A stretch of 64,000 nucleotides of DNA. Origin: JAXMAO01 sp046350375 (lineage in GTDB: Bacteria > Planctomycetota > Phycisphaerae > UBA1845 > UTPLA1). Of the stretch, positions 1 through 9,016 are shown piece after piece. Position 1 is the first letter of the stretch, and the number at the start of each line of letters is the position of its first letter. Where the stretch lies: positions 248,001 to 312,000 of the forward strand of contig JAXMAO010000002.1 of the NCBI GenBank assembly GCA_046350375.1. Direction: 5' to 3'. Made by a program: the position numbers and the translations under genes. Below the pieces are notes generated by a model that saw nothing but the letters and a program-made list of their open reading frames with translations, was not told the DNA's origin and made no database searches.

Positions 1-949
1 AGCGCTCCGCGTCGAGCGCCGCCATGCAGCCGGTGCCGGCGGCAGTGATCGCCTGGCGATAGACGTGGTCGGCCACGTCGCCAGCGGCAAACACGCCCGT
101 GACGCTGGTGGCCGTGCTGCCGGGCCGCACCAGCCGGATGTACCCCTTCTCGTCGCACTCGATCTGCCCGCGGAAAAGCTCGGTGTTGGGCGTGTGGCCG
201 ATGGCGAGAAACAGCCCGCGGCAGGGCAGGTCGCGCGTCGCGCCGCTGCGGACATCCTTCAGGCGCACGCCGGTGATGGTGGCGTCGCCGAGCACGTCGA
301 CCACGGTGCTGTTCCAGACCGGGCTCATCTTGCCTTCCGCAACGAGGCGGTTGAAACGGTCCTGCATCGCCTTGCTGGCGCGAAGCTGGTCGCGGCGATG
401 GACCACGTGGACCTTCCTGGCGAACTTGGTGAGGTAGCTGCCCTCCTCGATCGCCGAATCGCCGCCGCCCACCACCACCAGCTCCTGCCCGCGGAAGACC
501 GGCAGCGCCCCGTCGCAGACGGCGCAGGCCGACACCCCGCCGCCCGACTGGGCGAGGCGGGTCTCGTTCTTCAGGCCGAGCCAGTTGGCCCGGGCGCCGG
601 TGGCGATGATGACCGCGTGCGCCTGGACGGTGTGCTCGTCGCTGCGGAGGGTGAACGGCCGGCGGCGGAAGTCTGCCTCGGTGACATCCTGGGTGACGAA
701 CCGCGCGCCGCAGTGCTCGGCCTGGTCGCGGAAGGCCTTCATCAGGTCTGGCCCGAGGATGCCCTTCGGGAAGCCGGGGTAATTCTCGACGTCGGTGGTG
801 AACATGAGCTGCCCGCCGGGGATCAGTCCGCCGGCCGAGAAGCCTTCGAACATGAGCGGGCGGAGCGCGGCGCGGCTGGCGTAGATGGCGGCGGTCAGTC
901 CGGCCGGGCCGGAGCCGATGATGACGACCTGCTCAACGTTGTCGGGCAT
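1..949 (-). CDS. trxB: Thioredoxin reductase (3' end outside window)
   Basis: FAD/NADPH-dependent reductase that reduces cytoplasmic thioredoxin. The minus-strand frame opens with an FAD-binding glycine motif (IGSGPAGLTAAIYASR, residues about 10-25), then GGQLMFTTDVENYPGF, the redox-active pair CAVCDG near residue 143, an NADPH-binding GGGDSAIEEG, and the C-terminal FAD motif TGVFAAGDVADHVYRQA. The frame is open at the left window edge; about 316 residues are visible, close to the full family length of 310-330, so little is missing. ATG at 949 is preceded by AGGA about 8 nt upstream, and a TATCAT -10-like box lies at 994-999. No thioredoxin gene is visible beside it. Confidence 0.95.
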   Translation of the reverse strand, partial: MPDNVEQVVIIGSGPAGLTAAIYASRAALRPLMFEGFSAGGLIPGGQLMFTTDVENYPGFPKGILGPDLMKAFRDQAEHCGARFVTQDVTEADFRRRPFTLRSDEHTVQAHAVIIATGARANWLGLKNETRLAQSGGGVSACAVCDGALPVFRGQELVVVGGGDSAIEEGSYLTKFARKVHVVHRRDQLRASKAMQDRFNRLVAEGKMSPVWNSTVVDVLGDATITGVRLKDVRSGATRDLPCRGLFLAIGHTPNTELFRGQIECDEKGYIRLVRPGSTATSVTGVFAAGDVADHVYRQAITAAGTGCMAALDAER

Positions 950-1057
950 GGTTGATTCCTGATCGCTCGCCCGCGGCGCGGACGAGCGCAGGAATGATAG
1001 CGGACCGGACCGCACGCGGCGAAGCGGCCGCGCGGCGCGGGCTGCGGCGCGGAGCGG

Positions 1058-2335
1058 CTACCGGCAGCGGTCGCAGAGCGGCCAGGCGGCCGGCGCGAGG
1101 GTGCGGCGCTGGGCCTTTTTCGCGGCCGGCGCGGCGTCGCTGGGTTCGTCGGACGGGCGCTGCTGGACGATCATGCGGGCGGCGTCGGTGCCGGGCGCGG
1201 TGGTGGTGTCGCGATAACCGAGCGCCAGGACGAGCTGGTTCCACGAGTTCTGCGCGCCGACGGGGAAGAGCGCGTCTTCGAGCGGCGCGACGCTGAAACG
1301 GGCATCGACGAAAAAGATCTGCTGCGGCGTGGCGGCCGGCGCCATCAGGTCGTTCGGGTCGCTGGAGTGCTCGAGCCCGAGCAGGTGACCCAGCTCGTGG
1401 GCGGCGACGTTGGCCAGCCCCTGCCCGACCTCGGCAGCCGACGGGTTGAGATAGTCAAACGAGTGGAGCGTCTCGGCGAACACAATCGACTTCTGGCGCA
1501 GGTTGAAGTTGTAGCTGTCGACGTTGTCGGACAGGCCGAGGAAACGCTCGCTGTAGGCGCCGAAGTAGATGGTGGTGTAGTCGCCGCTCGGGCGGGCATC
1601 GCGATCGCTGCGGAGCAGCACGACGTTGAACGGCGCGAAGTCTTCGGTCATCTTCGAGACGAGCACGTCCTTGATGTACTCGGTGTTGCCGGCGAAGCGG
1701 GCCGAGATGCGCCCGCCGTCGAACACGGGCACGTCGACCGGCGCTTCCTGGGCGATGCGGATGGCGCTGCCGCCGCCGAACTCGAGCCACACGGTCTGCC
1801 CGCGGACCGGGAAGCTCTGCCCCGGGTCGCGGCGGACGCGGACGTGGTAGGAGCCGGTGTCGAACCGGCCGGCACTGCTGCCGAAGTAGCGCGTCCGCGA
1901 GACGCAGATGGCGAGGATCAGGTCGGTGTCGGGTTCGCGAACGACGACGCTGATGTAGGGATCGAGGAAGCCGGAGTAGTAGGAGCGGTCGTCGTTGGCG
2001 TCGATCAGCTCGCCGCGGCTGTTGAACAGCGCGGCGACGGTGTTCAGCCCGCTCTGGCCGTTGACGTCGACCACGATGCGATCGCCGGCGGCGACCGGGC
2101 CGAGCGAGACGGCGCTCACCGCGCCGCGCGCCGCAATCTGCCCGTCAAAGCCGACCTCGCCTTGCGCCGGCAGCCCGACCGGGCTGGGCGTGGGAATGGG
2201 TCGCGCCACCTGCGACGAGACGGGCGGCTGCCCGTCGGCGCCGATCGAGCCGTTGGGCGAACCGCCGGCATCGACGAAGCCGGCGGTGTCACAGCCGGCC
2301 ATCAGCAACGCGCCCAGGAGCGCGACCAGTCGCAT
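1058..2335 (-). CDS. Matrixin-like zinc metalloprotease, lipoprotein
   Basis: Predicted extracytoplasmic metallopeptidase. From ATG at 2335 the protein starts with a lipoprotein signal (MRLVALLGALLMAGC, lipobox LMAGC); an in-frame start at 2374 would add 13 residues in front of it and is less likely. The middle part (about residues 60-180) resembles a bacterial pre-peptidase-type beta domain. The catalytic zinc motif HELGHLLGLEH sits near residue 310, followed by DPNDLM, a Met-turn as in metzincins. Length is 425 aa. The last about 60 residues are low complexity and basic. Substrate unknown. It lies between convergent-free neighbours trxB (same strand) and a divergent methyltransferase gene. 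Confidence 0.8.
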   Translation of the reverse strand: MRLVALLGALLMAGCDTAGFVDAGGSPNGSIGADGQPPVSSQVARPIPTPSPVGLPAQGEVGFDGQIAARGAVSAVSLGPVAAGDRIVVDVNGQSGLNTVAALFNSRGELIDANDDRSYYSGFLDPYISVVVREPDTDLILAICVSRTRYFGSSAGRFDTGSYHVRVRRDPGQSFPVRGQTVWLEFGGGSAIRIAQEAPVDVPVFDGGRISARFAGNTEYIKDVLVSKMTEDFAPFNVVLLRSDRDARPSGDYTTIYFGAYSERFLGLSDNVDSYNFNLRQKSIVFAETLHSFDYLNPSAAEVGQGLANVAAHELGHLLGLEHSSDPNDLMAPAATPQQIFFVDARFSVAPLEDALFPVGAQNSWNQLVLALGYRDTTTAPGTDAARMIVQQRPSDEPSDAAPAAKKAQRRTLAPAAWPLCDRCR

Positions 2336-2562
2336 TCGAACCCCGCAGAGCGGGCCAACACGGTGGCGGAACATGGGCTGCCTCCCAAGGTTCGCCGAAC
2401 CATCCGGTGACCTCCTGTGCGGGCCGACCTGGTGCGCAGACCGTCGACACGCGGGCCGACGGTCCGACGGAAAGAACAGTACGATATGTTTTCCGCGGGC
2501 AGCGGCGGACGGGGCGCCGCCGCGCCGCCGGGCCGGGAATATCGCGGAGCGATGCGCGCGCC

Positions 2563-3450
2563 ATGCCGCCCACGATGGCCGACTGGTTGAACGACGGGGT
2601 TATCGGCGACGGCTCACTGGCCGCGGCGCTGAGCGGATTCGGCTGGGTGCAGCGCGGCCCGCTCGACGCCGTCGCGCTCGACCATCCGGCGCTCGTGGCC
2701 CGCGCGCTGGCGGCCTTCGCCGACGCCGGCGCGGGGCTGATCTGCACGCCGACGCTCGGATCGAACCGCCTGGCGGCGCCGGCCGAAATCGGCGCGGCGC
2801 GGCTCGAGGACCTGAACCGCACCGCGGCGTCTGTGTGTCGCGGCGTGGCCGATGCGCGGCCCGGGCGGGTGCGCGTCGCGGGGCAGATCGGTCCGAGCCG
2901 GAGGTTCCTCGAGACCGGCGAGGTCGAGGAGGACGAACTGCGCGACGTGTTCCGCGAGCAGGCCGGCTGGCTGGCGCGCGGCGGGGTCGAGCTGATCTGG
3001 CTGGCGCGGTTCAACAGCCTGCCCGAGCTGCTGCTGGCGCTGGCGGCGTCGCGCGCCGCCGTGCCGCTGCCGGTGGTCGCGACGCTGGTGTTCGACTCGG
3101 GCCCCGACCGGCTGGAGACCGCGACCGGCGACACCGCCGCGACGGCGGCGCGGCGCCTGGCCGAGGCGGGCGCGGCCGCGGTCGGGTGCGACTGCGCCGC
3201 GCCCGAGACGGCGTTGACGCTGGTGCACCAGTTGGCCGAGCATGCCCGGCGGCCGGTCTGCGTGCGGACCAATGCCGGCGCGGCCGAGCTGGCCGACGGC
3301 CGGTTGAGCTACAGCGAGGATGGCGGGACGTTTGCGTCGCGGGCGGCCGGGCTGCGGACGGCGGGGGCGGCGCTGGTGGCGGGCTGCTGCGGCGCGGCGG
3401 TGGAGCACATTCGTGCGCTGAGCCAGGCCTGGCCGCGCGCGGCGCGCTAG
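2563..3450 (+). CDS. Homocysteine S-methyltransferase family protein
   Basis: Barrel enzyme of the homocysteine methyltransferase family (BHMT / MetH N-terminal type). It has the early GDGSLAAAL segment at the position of the family's DGAMGT-like loop, a VGCDCAAPET segment matching the family's first zinc cysteine region, and the C-terminal paired-cysteine zinc motif AGCCGAAVEHIRAL near residue 280. About 295 aa, single-domain size. ATG 2563 was chosen because it has GGAG at 2546-2549; a longer frame begins at 2407 but its first 50 residues are low complexity and arginine-rich. The methyl donor cannot be told from sequence. No cobalamin or folate domain is attached. Confidence 0.75.
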   Translation: MPPTMADWLNDGVIGDGSLAAALSGFGWVQRGPLDAVALDHPALVARALAAFADAGAGLICTPTLGSNRLAAPAEIGAARLEDLNRTAASVCRGVADARPGRVRVAGQIGPSRRFLETGEVEEDELRDVFREQAGWLARGGVELIWLARFNSLPELLLALAASRAAVPLPVVATLVFDSGPDRLETATGDTAATAARRLAEAGAAAVGCDCAAPETALTLVHQLAEHARRPVCVRTNAGAAELADGRLSYSEDGGTFASRAAGLRTAGAALVAGCCGAAVEHIRALSQAWPRAAR

Positions 3451-3570
3451 GCGGGCGCGGGTCGCGTGGACAGCGTTGCGGCGCAGTACCTACAATGCGA
3501 TCGGCTGCGGCGGAGCGTGCGTCGATCGGCGACGCGACCGGCCGTCTCGCCGGGCGGTTGTCTGAGCACC

Positions 3571-4767
3571 ATGCTGATTCCCATCCGCACGGATACGCAG
3601 GTTCGCCGCATCCCCTACGTGAACTACGGGCTGATCGCGGCGTGCGTGCTGATTCACGCCCTGGTCGCCATGGGCGGCGACGGCGCGGCGTCCTGGCGCC
3701 GCCCGCTGATGCTCTGGCCGCTCGAGCCGCGGCTGATGCAGTTCCTCAGCTACCAGTTCCTGCACGGAGACGTGATGCACCTGGCCGGGAACATGCTGTT
3801 CCTGTGGGTGTTCGGCAACGCGGTCAACGCCCGGATGGGCCACTTCGTCTATGCGCTGTTCTACCTGGCGGGCGGCGTGCTGGCGGGCGTCGGGTTCGTG
3901 CTGAGCGGCGGCGACAACCCCTGCCTGGGCGCCAGCGGCGCGATTGCCGCGGTCACCACCGCCTACCTGGTGCTCTTCCCGCGCAGCGAGATCACCATCT
4001 TCTACTGGTTCTTCTTCGTCGGCGTCGTGAACGTCAACGCGCTGTGGTTCATCCTCGGAAAGGTCATCCTGTGGGACAACCTCCTGGCGATGAACATCGG
4101 CGCCGCCGGGGTGACCAGCGTCGCCTACGCCGCGCACGTGTCGGGCTACTGCGCGGGGTTCGTCATCGCGCTGCTGCTGCTGCTGACGCGCAGCCTGCCG
4201 CGCGACCACTTCGACCTGCTGTCGATCTGGCGCCGCGCGCGGCAGCGGCAGGTCTTCGCCGACATGATGAGCGACCCGACCCGGCAGGCACACGTGCAGT
4301 ACGGCCGCGTGGCGCGCGTGCCCGGCGCGCCGGCCGAGGCCGCGCCGCCCCCGCCGCTGGCGCGTCCGGCCGATCCGAACGCGGCGCTGCGCGACACGGT
4401 GATCGCGGCGCTGGCGCGTGGCGACCACGACGCGGCGCTGGAACGGTTCGCCGAATTGGTCGAGCGCGATCCGCAGCAGGTGCTGGCGCAGCGCGCGCAG
4501 CTCGAGATTGCCAACCGCCTGGCGGCGCGGCAGGCCTATTCGCAGGCCGCGGCGGCCTATGAAAACTACCTGCGCCACTACCCCGCGGCGGTCGACCGCG
4601 GACAGGTGAAACTGCTGCTCGGCATTGTCTATGCCCGCCACCTGCGCGACTTCGCGCGGGCGCGCCCCTATCTCAGCGAGTGCGCCGCCGGACTGCCCGA
4701 CCCGGTGCATCGTTCGGCCGCCCAGCACTGGCTGGACGAGATGGGCTCGGCCGCGCCGACCGCGTAG
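3571..4767 (+). CDS. Rhomboid-family intramembrane serine protease
   Basis: Inner-membrane protease. Residues 1-210 form a rhomboid domain: HGDVMHLAGNMLFLWVFGN (the family's H-x3-H-x3-N loop), catalytic serine in LGASGAIAAV, and catalytic histidine in AHVSGYCAGF (about residue 190). Downstream, a soluble C-terminal region (about 240-398) of alanine-rich helices with paired Ala/Tyr/Arg spacing looks like TPR repeats. ATG 3571 begins MLIPIRTDTQVRRIPYVN, the usual rhomboid N-terminus just before TM1; the longer frame from 3466 adds a basic non-conserved extension. Substrate unknown. Confidence 0.9.
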   Translation: MLIPIRTDTQVRRIPYVNYGLIAACVLIHALVAMGGDGAASWRRPLMLWPLEPRLMQFLSYQFLHGDVMHLAGNMLFLWVFGNAVNARMGHFVYALFYLAGGVLAGVGFVLSGGDNPCLGASGAIAAVTTAYLVLFPRSEITIFYWFFFVGVVNVNALWFILGKVILWDNLLAMNIGAAGVTSVAYAAHVSGYCAGFVIALLLLLTRSLPRDHFDLLSIWRRARQRQVFADMMSDPTRQAHVQYGRVARVPGAPAEAAPPPPLARPADPNAALRDTVIAALARGDHDAALERFAELVERDPQQVLAQRAQLEIANRLAARQAYSQAAAAYENYLRHYPAAVDRGQVKLLLGIVYARHLRDFARARPYLSECAAGLPDPVHRSAAQHWLDEMGSAAPTA

Positions 4768-4812
4768 CGGTCCGGCCGCGCTGCGCCGCAATCGGGTATG
4801 CTAGGGCACGAG

Positions 4813-5406
4813 ATGGCCCGGCCTGCCGACCGCTTCCGTTCCAATCCTGCCGACGCCGCGATGGGCGCCCTGCCAGGCGTGCTGATGGCCGCGTACGGAT
4901 GGTTGCATCCATTCCTCGAGGCCGGCGCGGCCGAGGTGTCCTACAACCTGTCGGTGCAGGCGATCAACTTCGCGCTGCGATTCGGCGGGCCGGCGCTGAT
5001 TCTCGTCGCGGGGTTGCAGATGTTCGGGGCGCCGCGCGCGGCACTGATCGAGGGGGCCGTCGGCGCGCTGTTTGGCGGCATCATGGCGGCCGTGGGGTTG
5101 TACTGGGTGGTCGTGTCGTTGGACATCAACGCGATCATCCTGCTGGTGTTCGGCAGCTACCTGCTGCGGCATGGCATCGTGCTGCTGCGGGCCGAGTGGC
5201 CCGGCGCCGGAGCCGAGCCAGACACCGGGGAAGAGGAGATCGAGGTCGCGCCGCCCGTCGACCGGCCGCCGCCCGCGCCGCGCGCGTCGTCTCAGCCCGC
5301 GCCGGAAGAGCCGCCGCCGGCCGACGGATACCTGGCGCAGCTCGGCCGGGCCAAGCGCGAGCGCCGCGCCACCGAGCGACAGGACGGTCCGCATGACGCC
5401 CGCTAG
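4813..5406 (+). CDS. Hypothetical four-helix membrane protein
   Basis: Not recognised. About 197 aa with three to four hydrophobic segments in residues 15-125 and a long Pro/Glu/Ala-rich cytoplasmic-looking tail ending in a basic patch. A TATGCT -10-like box lies at 4797-4802, only 10 nt before ATG 4813 and with no ribosome-binding site, so a leaderless transcript is likely; an ATG at 4798 would overlap that box. The stop overlaps the next gene (ThiF/MoeB) by 14 nt, so the two are probably co-transcribed. Confidence 0.6.
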   Translation: MARPADRFRSNPADAAMGALPGVLMAAYGWLHPFLEAGAAEVSYNLSVQAINFALRFGGPALILVAGLQMFGAPRAALIEGAVGALFGGIMAAVGLYWVVVSLDINAIILLVFGSYLLRHGIVLLRAEWPGAGAEPDTGEEEIEVAPPVDRPPPAPRASSQPAPEEPPPADGYLAQLGRAKRERRATERQDGPHDAR

Positions 5407-6448
5407 CGACCGCGCGGCCGATCCGCTGGCGCGGTATTCGCGGCAGGTGCTGTTCGAGCCGATCGGCCCCGACCGGCAGCGGCGACTGATGGCCGGGCGC
5501 GCGACGCTGATCGGCTGCGGCGCGCTGGGGACAGTGATCGCCGACGTGCTGGTCCGCGCCGGCGTGGGCTTTCTGCGGCTGATCGACCGCGACCTGATCG
5601 AGCTGAACAACCTGCAGCGCCAGGTGCTGTACGACGAGCAGGACCTGGCCGAGGGGCTGCCCAAGGCCGCCGCGGCCGCGGCCAAGTTGCGACGCATCAA
5701 CGCGCAGGTGACCGTCGAGCCGCACGTGGTCGACGTCAACCGCACGAACGTCGAGTCGCTGATCGACGGGGCCGACGTGGTGCTCGACGGCACCGACAAC
5801 TTCGAGACGCGCTTCCTGGTCAACGACGCCGCGGTCAAGCGGCGCGTGCCGTGGATCTATGGCGCGTGCATCGGCGCGACCGGCCTGGTGCTGCCGATCG
5901 TTCCGCACGAGACGCCCTGCCTGCGCTGCATCTGGACCGACCCGCCGCCGCCCGGAAGCAGCCCCACCTGCGACACCGCTGGCGTGCTGGCGACCACCGT
6001 GCACGTCGTCGCGGCGCTGCAGGCGCTCGAGGCGATCAAGCTGCTCGCCGGCCAGGCGACGGCGCTGAATCGGCGCTTGCAGCAGCTCGACGTGTGGCGC
6101 GGGCGGTTCGACACGCTGGATGTGCAGGCGGCGCGGTCGGCCGACTGCCGATGTTGCGGACAGGGACAGTATGACTGGTTGAACGGCGCCGCGGGAGGCG
6201 GCTCGGCGACGCTCTGCGGACGGAACGCCGTGCAGGTCTCCGGCGCCGCCGGTCGGCTGGACCTGGCGCAGTTGGCCGAGCGGGTGGCGCGGGTGGTCGA
6301 TGGGCCGCCGCGGCTGAACCGCTACATGCTGCGGTTTTCGGTGGGCGGGCGCGAGTTCGCGGTGTTTGCCGACGGTCGGGCGATCATTCAGGGGACCAGC
6401 GATGTCGACGAGGCACGGACGGCCTATGCGAAGTATGTCGGGGCGTGA
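5393..6448 (+). CDS. ThiF/MoeB/HesA family adenylyltransferase
   Basis: E1-like enzyme that adenylates the C-terminus of a small sulfur-carrier protein for thiamin, molybdopterin or thiolation pathways. ATP-binding IGCGALGTVIADVLVRAG at about residues 37-54, RDLIELNNLQRQVLY, and the conserved LDGTDNFETRFLVND are all present. The first zinc cysteine pair is CLRC and the second is CRCC, so zinc binding is retained. The C-terminal about 70 residues form a further small domain like the extra ubiquitin-like or rhodanese-replacing extensions of MoeB relatives. 351 aa. ATG 5393 lies inside the previous gene and has AGGACGG just upstream. Confidence 0.88.
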   Translation: MTPASDRAADPLARYSRQVLFEPIGPDRQRRLMAGRATLIGCGALGTVIADVLVRAGVGFLRLIDRDLIELNNLQRQVLYDEQDLAEGLPKAAAAAAKLRRINAQVTVEPHVVDVNRTNVESLIDGADVVLDGTDNFETRFLVNDAAVKRRVPWIYGACIGATGLVLPIVPHETPCLRCIWTDPPPPGSSPTCDTAGVLATTVHVVAALQALEAIKLLAGQATALNRRLQQLDVWRGRFDTLDVQAARSADCRCCGQGQYDWLNGAAGGGSATLCGRNAVQVSGAAGRLDLAQLAERVARVVDGPPRLNRYMLRFSVGGREFAVFADGRAIIQGTSDVDEARTAYAKYVGA

Positions 6449-6815
6449 CGGGCGCGGCCTGTCGTGGGCGCGGCGCGCGGCGGCGGCGGTCCTGCTGTTT
6501 GCGGCGCTGGGGGCGGCCGGCTGCTCGGAGCTGGTGATCGAGGGCAACATCATCGACCGCGACACGGCCCGCCCGATTCCGGACGTGGCGATCGATTTGC
6601 AGCAGGGCGGCGGCTGGAAGCGGCTGGGCGAGACCGATCAGCGCGGCCGGTACTGGATTCTGCGCCACACGGTCAAGAGCGGTTACGTGCGGCTGAGCAA
6701 GGTGGCGTACTATCAGCAAGTGATTTCGGACAGCGAGTTTCGCAGCGCCCAGGGGTTTCAACTGGTGCCGGGCAGCTCCAGCGACGACTCGACCTGGTCG
6801 ACCACGCCGCAGTAG
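6435..6815 (+). CDS. Carboxypeptidase-regulatory-like lipoprotein
   Basis: Small predicted lipoprotein of about 126 aa. An arginine-rich n-region is followed by a hydrophobic stretch and the lipobox LGAAGC near residue 26. The mature part (GNIIDRDTARPIPDVAIDL ... RYWILR) matches the start of a carboxypeptidase-regulatory (CarboxypepD_reg/transthyretin-like) beta-sandwich. Start chosen at ATG 6435; 6426 is also in frame. It overlaps the ThiF/MoeB stop by 14 nt, indicating translational coupling, although a functional link is not obvious. Confidence 0.6.
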   Translation: MSGRDGRGLSWARRAAAAVLLFAALGAAGCSELVIEGNIIDRDTARPIPDVAIDLQQGGGWKRLGETDQRGRYWILRHTVKSGYVRLSKVAYYQQVISDSEFRSAQGFQLVPGSSSDDSTWSTTPQ

Positions 6816-6845
6816 GTCGGCGCCGGGCGTGCGGCGAAGCCCGCG

Positions 6846-7793
6846 TCACCGCGGCCGGACCGCGCCGTCATGCGATCGGCGCTTTCGTTTGCTGTTAACT
6901 GCGACGGCGAGCGAGTTACTCGCCCCGCATTCCGGACAGATTCCAGAGACGTTTCCTTGCAGGCAGTATCCACATTTGCATCGCGGCAGGTCGTCTTTCC
7001 GGAACCACTTTCTCCGCACTCCCGACATGACCGCCTGCGATACAATGACAACAACAGGCAGGATTGTTGGAAGTATCACCGCCCATTGTACCTGCCTGGT
7101 GGAGGCCGCCTGGCCAAGATAAACCCGTGGCAAACGGTAGAGTTGCGTATCGAGCGACGGCGGGGGCCAGGCGGATGACCCATTTCTGTCAAGCGATCTG
7201 TACATCCCGATCGTTCCGTGGCCAACCCACATTCTGAGATACGCGCCAGTCGCCGGCTTCTGCAGCGGCACGTAAAAATACTCATCACATCGTTCCGAAA
7301 CCACGAAAACCGGAATTGAAACCAGAAAAGCGAGGCCGAGTGCATCGCGACGAAAGTTCCAACCGCCAGGCCGGGCCTCCGTCAGGAGCGAACGAACGGC
7401 TCGCGTCAAGAGGACGCCGAGAGCAGACAGTCCGGCGAGTATCCAGATTGGAACGGTCAGCACCTCAAAGCCATAGTAGCTATGAAAGACAGATGGGAAC
7501 GTCAGTCCAAACGTGTCGATGGCGTCCGAACGAAGCTTCAGCCTTTGAAGTAACGTCGGCTCATTTCGTGGAAACGGCGCGGCAAACAGTAGACACCCCC
7601 GTGTGATCCATATGCGAGTCTTGCCGCAATCCATGTGCAACTCGCAGTACGATGAGCCCATCCAAACCGCCAGGACAAGCAACAGAGTCACGTTCGCCGC
7701 GAGCGCGATCCGCCCCGCCAGTTTGCGACGCGCGCGCCGCAGCATGCTCTCATCCCTGGTGCCCGATACCGGCATTGGATTCACCAGCGCCAT
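6846..7793 (-). CDS. Membrane protein with C-terminal zinc ribbon (copy 1)
   Basis: About 315 aa. Four hydrophobic segments (near residues 25-45, 110-130, 150-170 and 245-265) separate soluble loops, and the cytoplasmic C-terminus carries CKCGYCLQGNVSGICPECG, a zinc ribbon common at the end of planctomycete membrane proteins. ATG 7793 is preferred; a TTG at 7805 would overlap the upstream gene's stop and is a plausible coupled start. The upstream gene 7802-8536 is a paralogue with the same tail. Base composition is clearly lower in GC than the neighbouring genes. Function unknown. Confidence 0.65.
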   Translation of the reverse strand: MALVNPMPVSGTRDESMLRRARRKLAGRIALAANVTLLLVLAVWMGSSYCELHMDCGKTRIWITRGCLLFAAPFPRNEPTLLQRLKLRSDAIDTFGLTFPSVFHSYYGFEVLTVPIWILAGLSALGVLLTRAVRSLLTEARPGGWNFRRDALGLAFLVSIPVFVVSERCDEYFYVPLQKPATGAYLRMWVGHGTIGMYRSLDRNGSSAWPPPSLDTQLYRLPRVYLGQAASTRQVQWAVILPTILPVVVIVSQAVMSGVRRKWFRKDDLPRCKCGYCLQGNVSGICPECGASNSLAVAVNSKRKRRSHDGAVRPR

Positions 7794-7801
7794 AGTCGCC
7801 C

Positions 7802-8536
7802 TCAAGTCCCTTGGTCAGTGGCCGTGAGCGTTTCAATTGACTGCCCGCACTCGGGGCATCGCCCGCTGGTAATTCCAATCACGCAATAGCCACAAGATCT
7901 GCAGGTAGGTGCCAGCGAGTCCAACGATCCAATGCCGAGCGCGCGACGAAGAAGTCTCCCGGCGCGCGTAACAAGGCCCCGGCGCCACAGTACTATGCAT
8001 ACTGCCCCGATTGTCTTTGGCATAACCAAAGGGACTCGAAGCATCCATACCCGGTACGCCGTCGATGCTGCGGGAATAGAACCACTTGCGCTACCGAACG
8101 CGACTAACGTGTTATCTACCAAGATGGGTTCATTGTCGGGTCTTCCCGGAAGCAAATGAGCCCGCCCACAACTCGGAAAAACCAACCCAATCGCGCGAGT
8201 GAAAGGGCCCTCGTCCGGTGAGAGTGGCCCTGACTCCGTCCATATTCTCGCCGCATACGCGCAGAGTGTGCCCCGAGAGATCGATAATCCATAGTCCGGG
8301 TTCGGAACGCCCTCAAGGCCTGTATGTGGGCCAACGAGTTGCCAATGAATGCCGGCGCGCTCGCGCGGCGATAGGAGCAACAGGCAGCCGCCGTGAAGGG
8401 CAACCCGCGCCTCCGATCTGCCTCGGCAGGCGAAAGAGCCGACACATGAGACAACCCACAACGATGACGTCAGTGCCAGGAAGCAACGTGCCCGCGTGAA
8501 GAACGAGCGATGCTTTGCGACTTGGGGCTGAATCAT
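7802..8536 (-). CDS. Membrane protein with C-terminal zinc ribbon (copy 2)
   Basis: About 244 aa. An N-terminal hydrophobic helix (CFLALTSSLWVVSCVGSFAC) is followed by a soluble domain, a second helix near residue 185 and the tail CRSCGYCVIGITSGRCPECG. Same architecture as the downstream copy 1, with which it is adjacent or overlapping, so the pair is a tandem duplication and a likely operon. ATG 8536 was chosen because the frame upstream of it is non-coding in character. Lower GC than its surroundings. No function can be assigned. Confidence 0.55.
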   Translation of the reverse strand: MIQPQVAKHRSFFTRARCFLALTSSLWVVSCVGSFACRGRSEARVALHGGCLLLLSPRERAGIHWQLVGPHTGLEGVPNPDYGLSISRGTLCAYAARIWTESGPLSPDEGPFTRAIGLVFPSCGRAHLLPGRPDNEPILVDNTLVAFGSASGSIPAASTAYRVWMLRVPLVMPKTIGAVCIVLWRRGLVTRAGRLLRRALGIGSLDSLAPTCRSCGYCVIGITSGRCPECGQSIETLTATDQGT

Positions 8537-8970
8537 GTCACTACCAGGTGATGACCGGGGCAACGTATGTTCCCGCACGGTTAGCACTTCGAAAGGCATC
8601 CCAGCCGTGCCCCCAAGAAGGTCTGATCCTTGAAACGAGTGCGCCTGCGATGGACAGCACCTGCAATGGTCCCAGGCGCGATGCACCTTGCGAAAGGCTG
8701 CCGGAAACTGCGTTAGGGTGCTCCAAGTAGCGCCATTGCAGTCCATCAATGCGCAGTTCGTAGGGTGGGTCACGCTCGGTGACCCACCGACGCGAGATGC
8801 GTGGGTCGCGGCGGCGGCCCAGCGTTCGAAGTATCTCATCATAGGCGTCCTGGTCCTTGCCATCCACCTCGCCGCGTCCGGCGTCGGCCGGACAGGGCTG
8901 CCGGAACCTTTCCCTTCGGGCTCCCGGCCCGGTCGGCCCTGGCAGATCGCTCCGCGGCCGGCGGTCTTAT
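8537..8970. other. Intergenic region with hairpins, no gene seen
   Basis: About 430 nt between the minus-strand zinc-ribbon pair and marR. It contains the perfect hairpin listed separately at 8764-8788 and a GC-rich dyad around 8885-8940 (GGCCGG ... CCGGCC segments). Reading frames on either strand are short and without recognisable domains. The promoter for the 8536 gene must lie here, but no convincing -10/-35 pair was found. Confidence 0.4.
8764..8788. repeat. REP-like palindrome
   Basis: Perfect inverted repeat with 10-bp arms, GGTGGGTCAC and GTGACCCACC, around a 5-nt GCTCG loop. It is extragenic and followed by a related GTGGGTCGCG at about 8801. No other copy is visible in the window, so calling it a dispersed repeat rests on its REP-like form only. 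Confidence 0.5.
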
Positions 8971-9009
8971 TATTTTGTATTGACAAAACAAAATAGTTTC
9001 GCGTAGGCT
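8971..9009 (+). promoter_or_regulatory. marR promoter with overlapping MarR-type operator
   Basis: Positions 8971-8995 form a 25-bp near-perfect palindrome, with outer arms TATTTTGT / ACAAAATA and a single mismatched pair inside. It overlaps a consensus -35 TTGACA at 8980-8985; an 18-nt spacer leads to a weaker -10 TAGGCT at 9004-9009, placing transcription start next to ATG 9017. This AT-rich dyad stands out in GC-rich DNA and is the expected layout for repression by the adjacent MarR protein. Confidence 0.75.
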
Positions 9010-9016
9010 GACAGCC

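Noticed and set aside
65..955. Long plus-strand frame over trxB
   Set aside because: It is the antisense shadow of a clear thioredoxin reductase; the plus-strand protein is low complexity.
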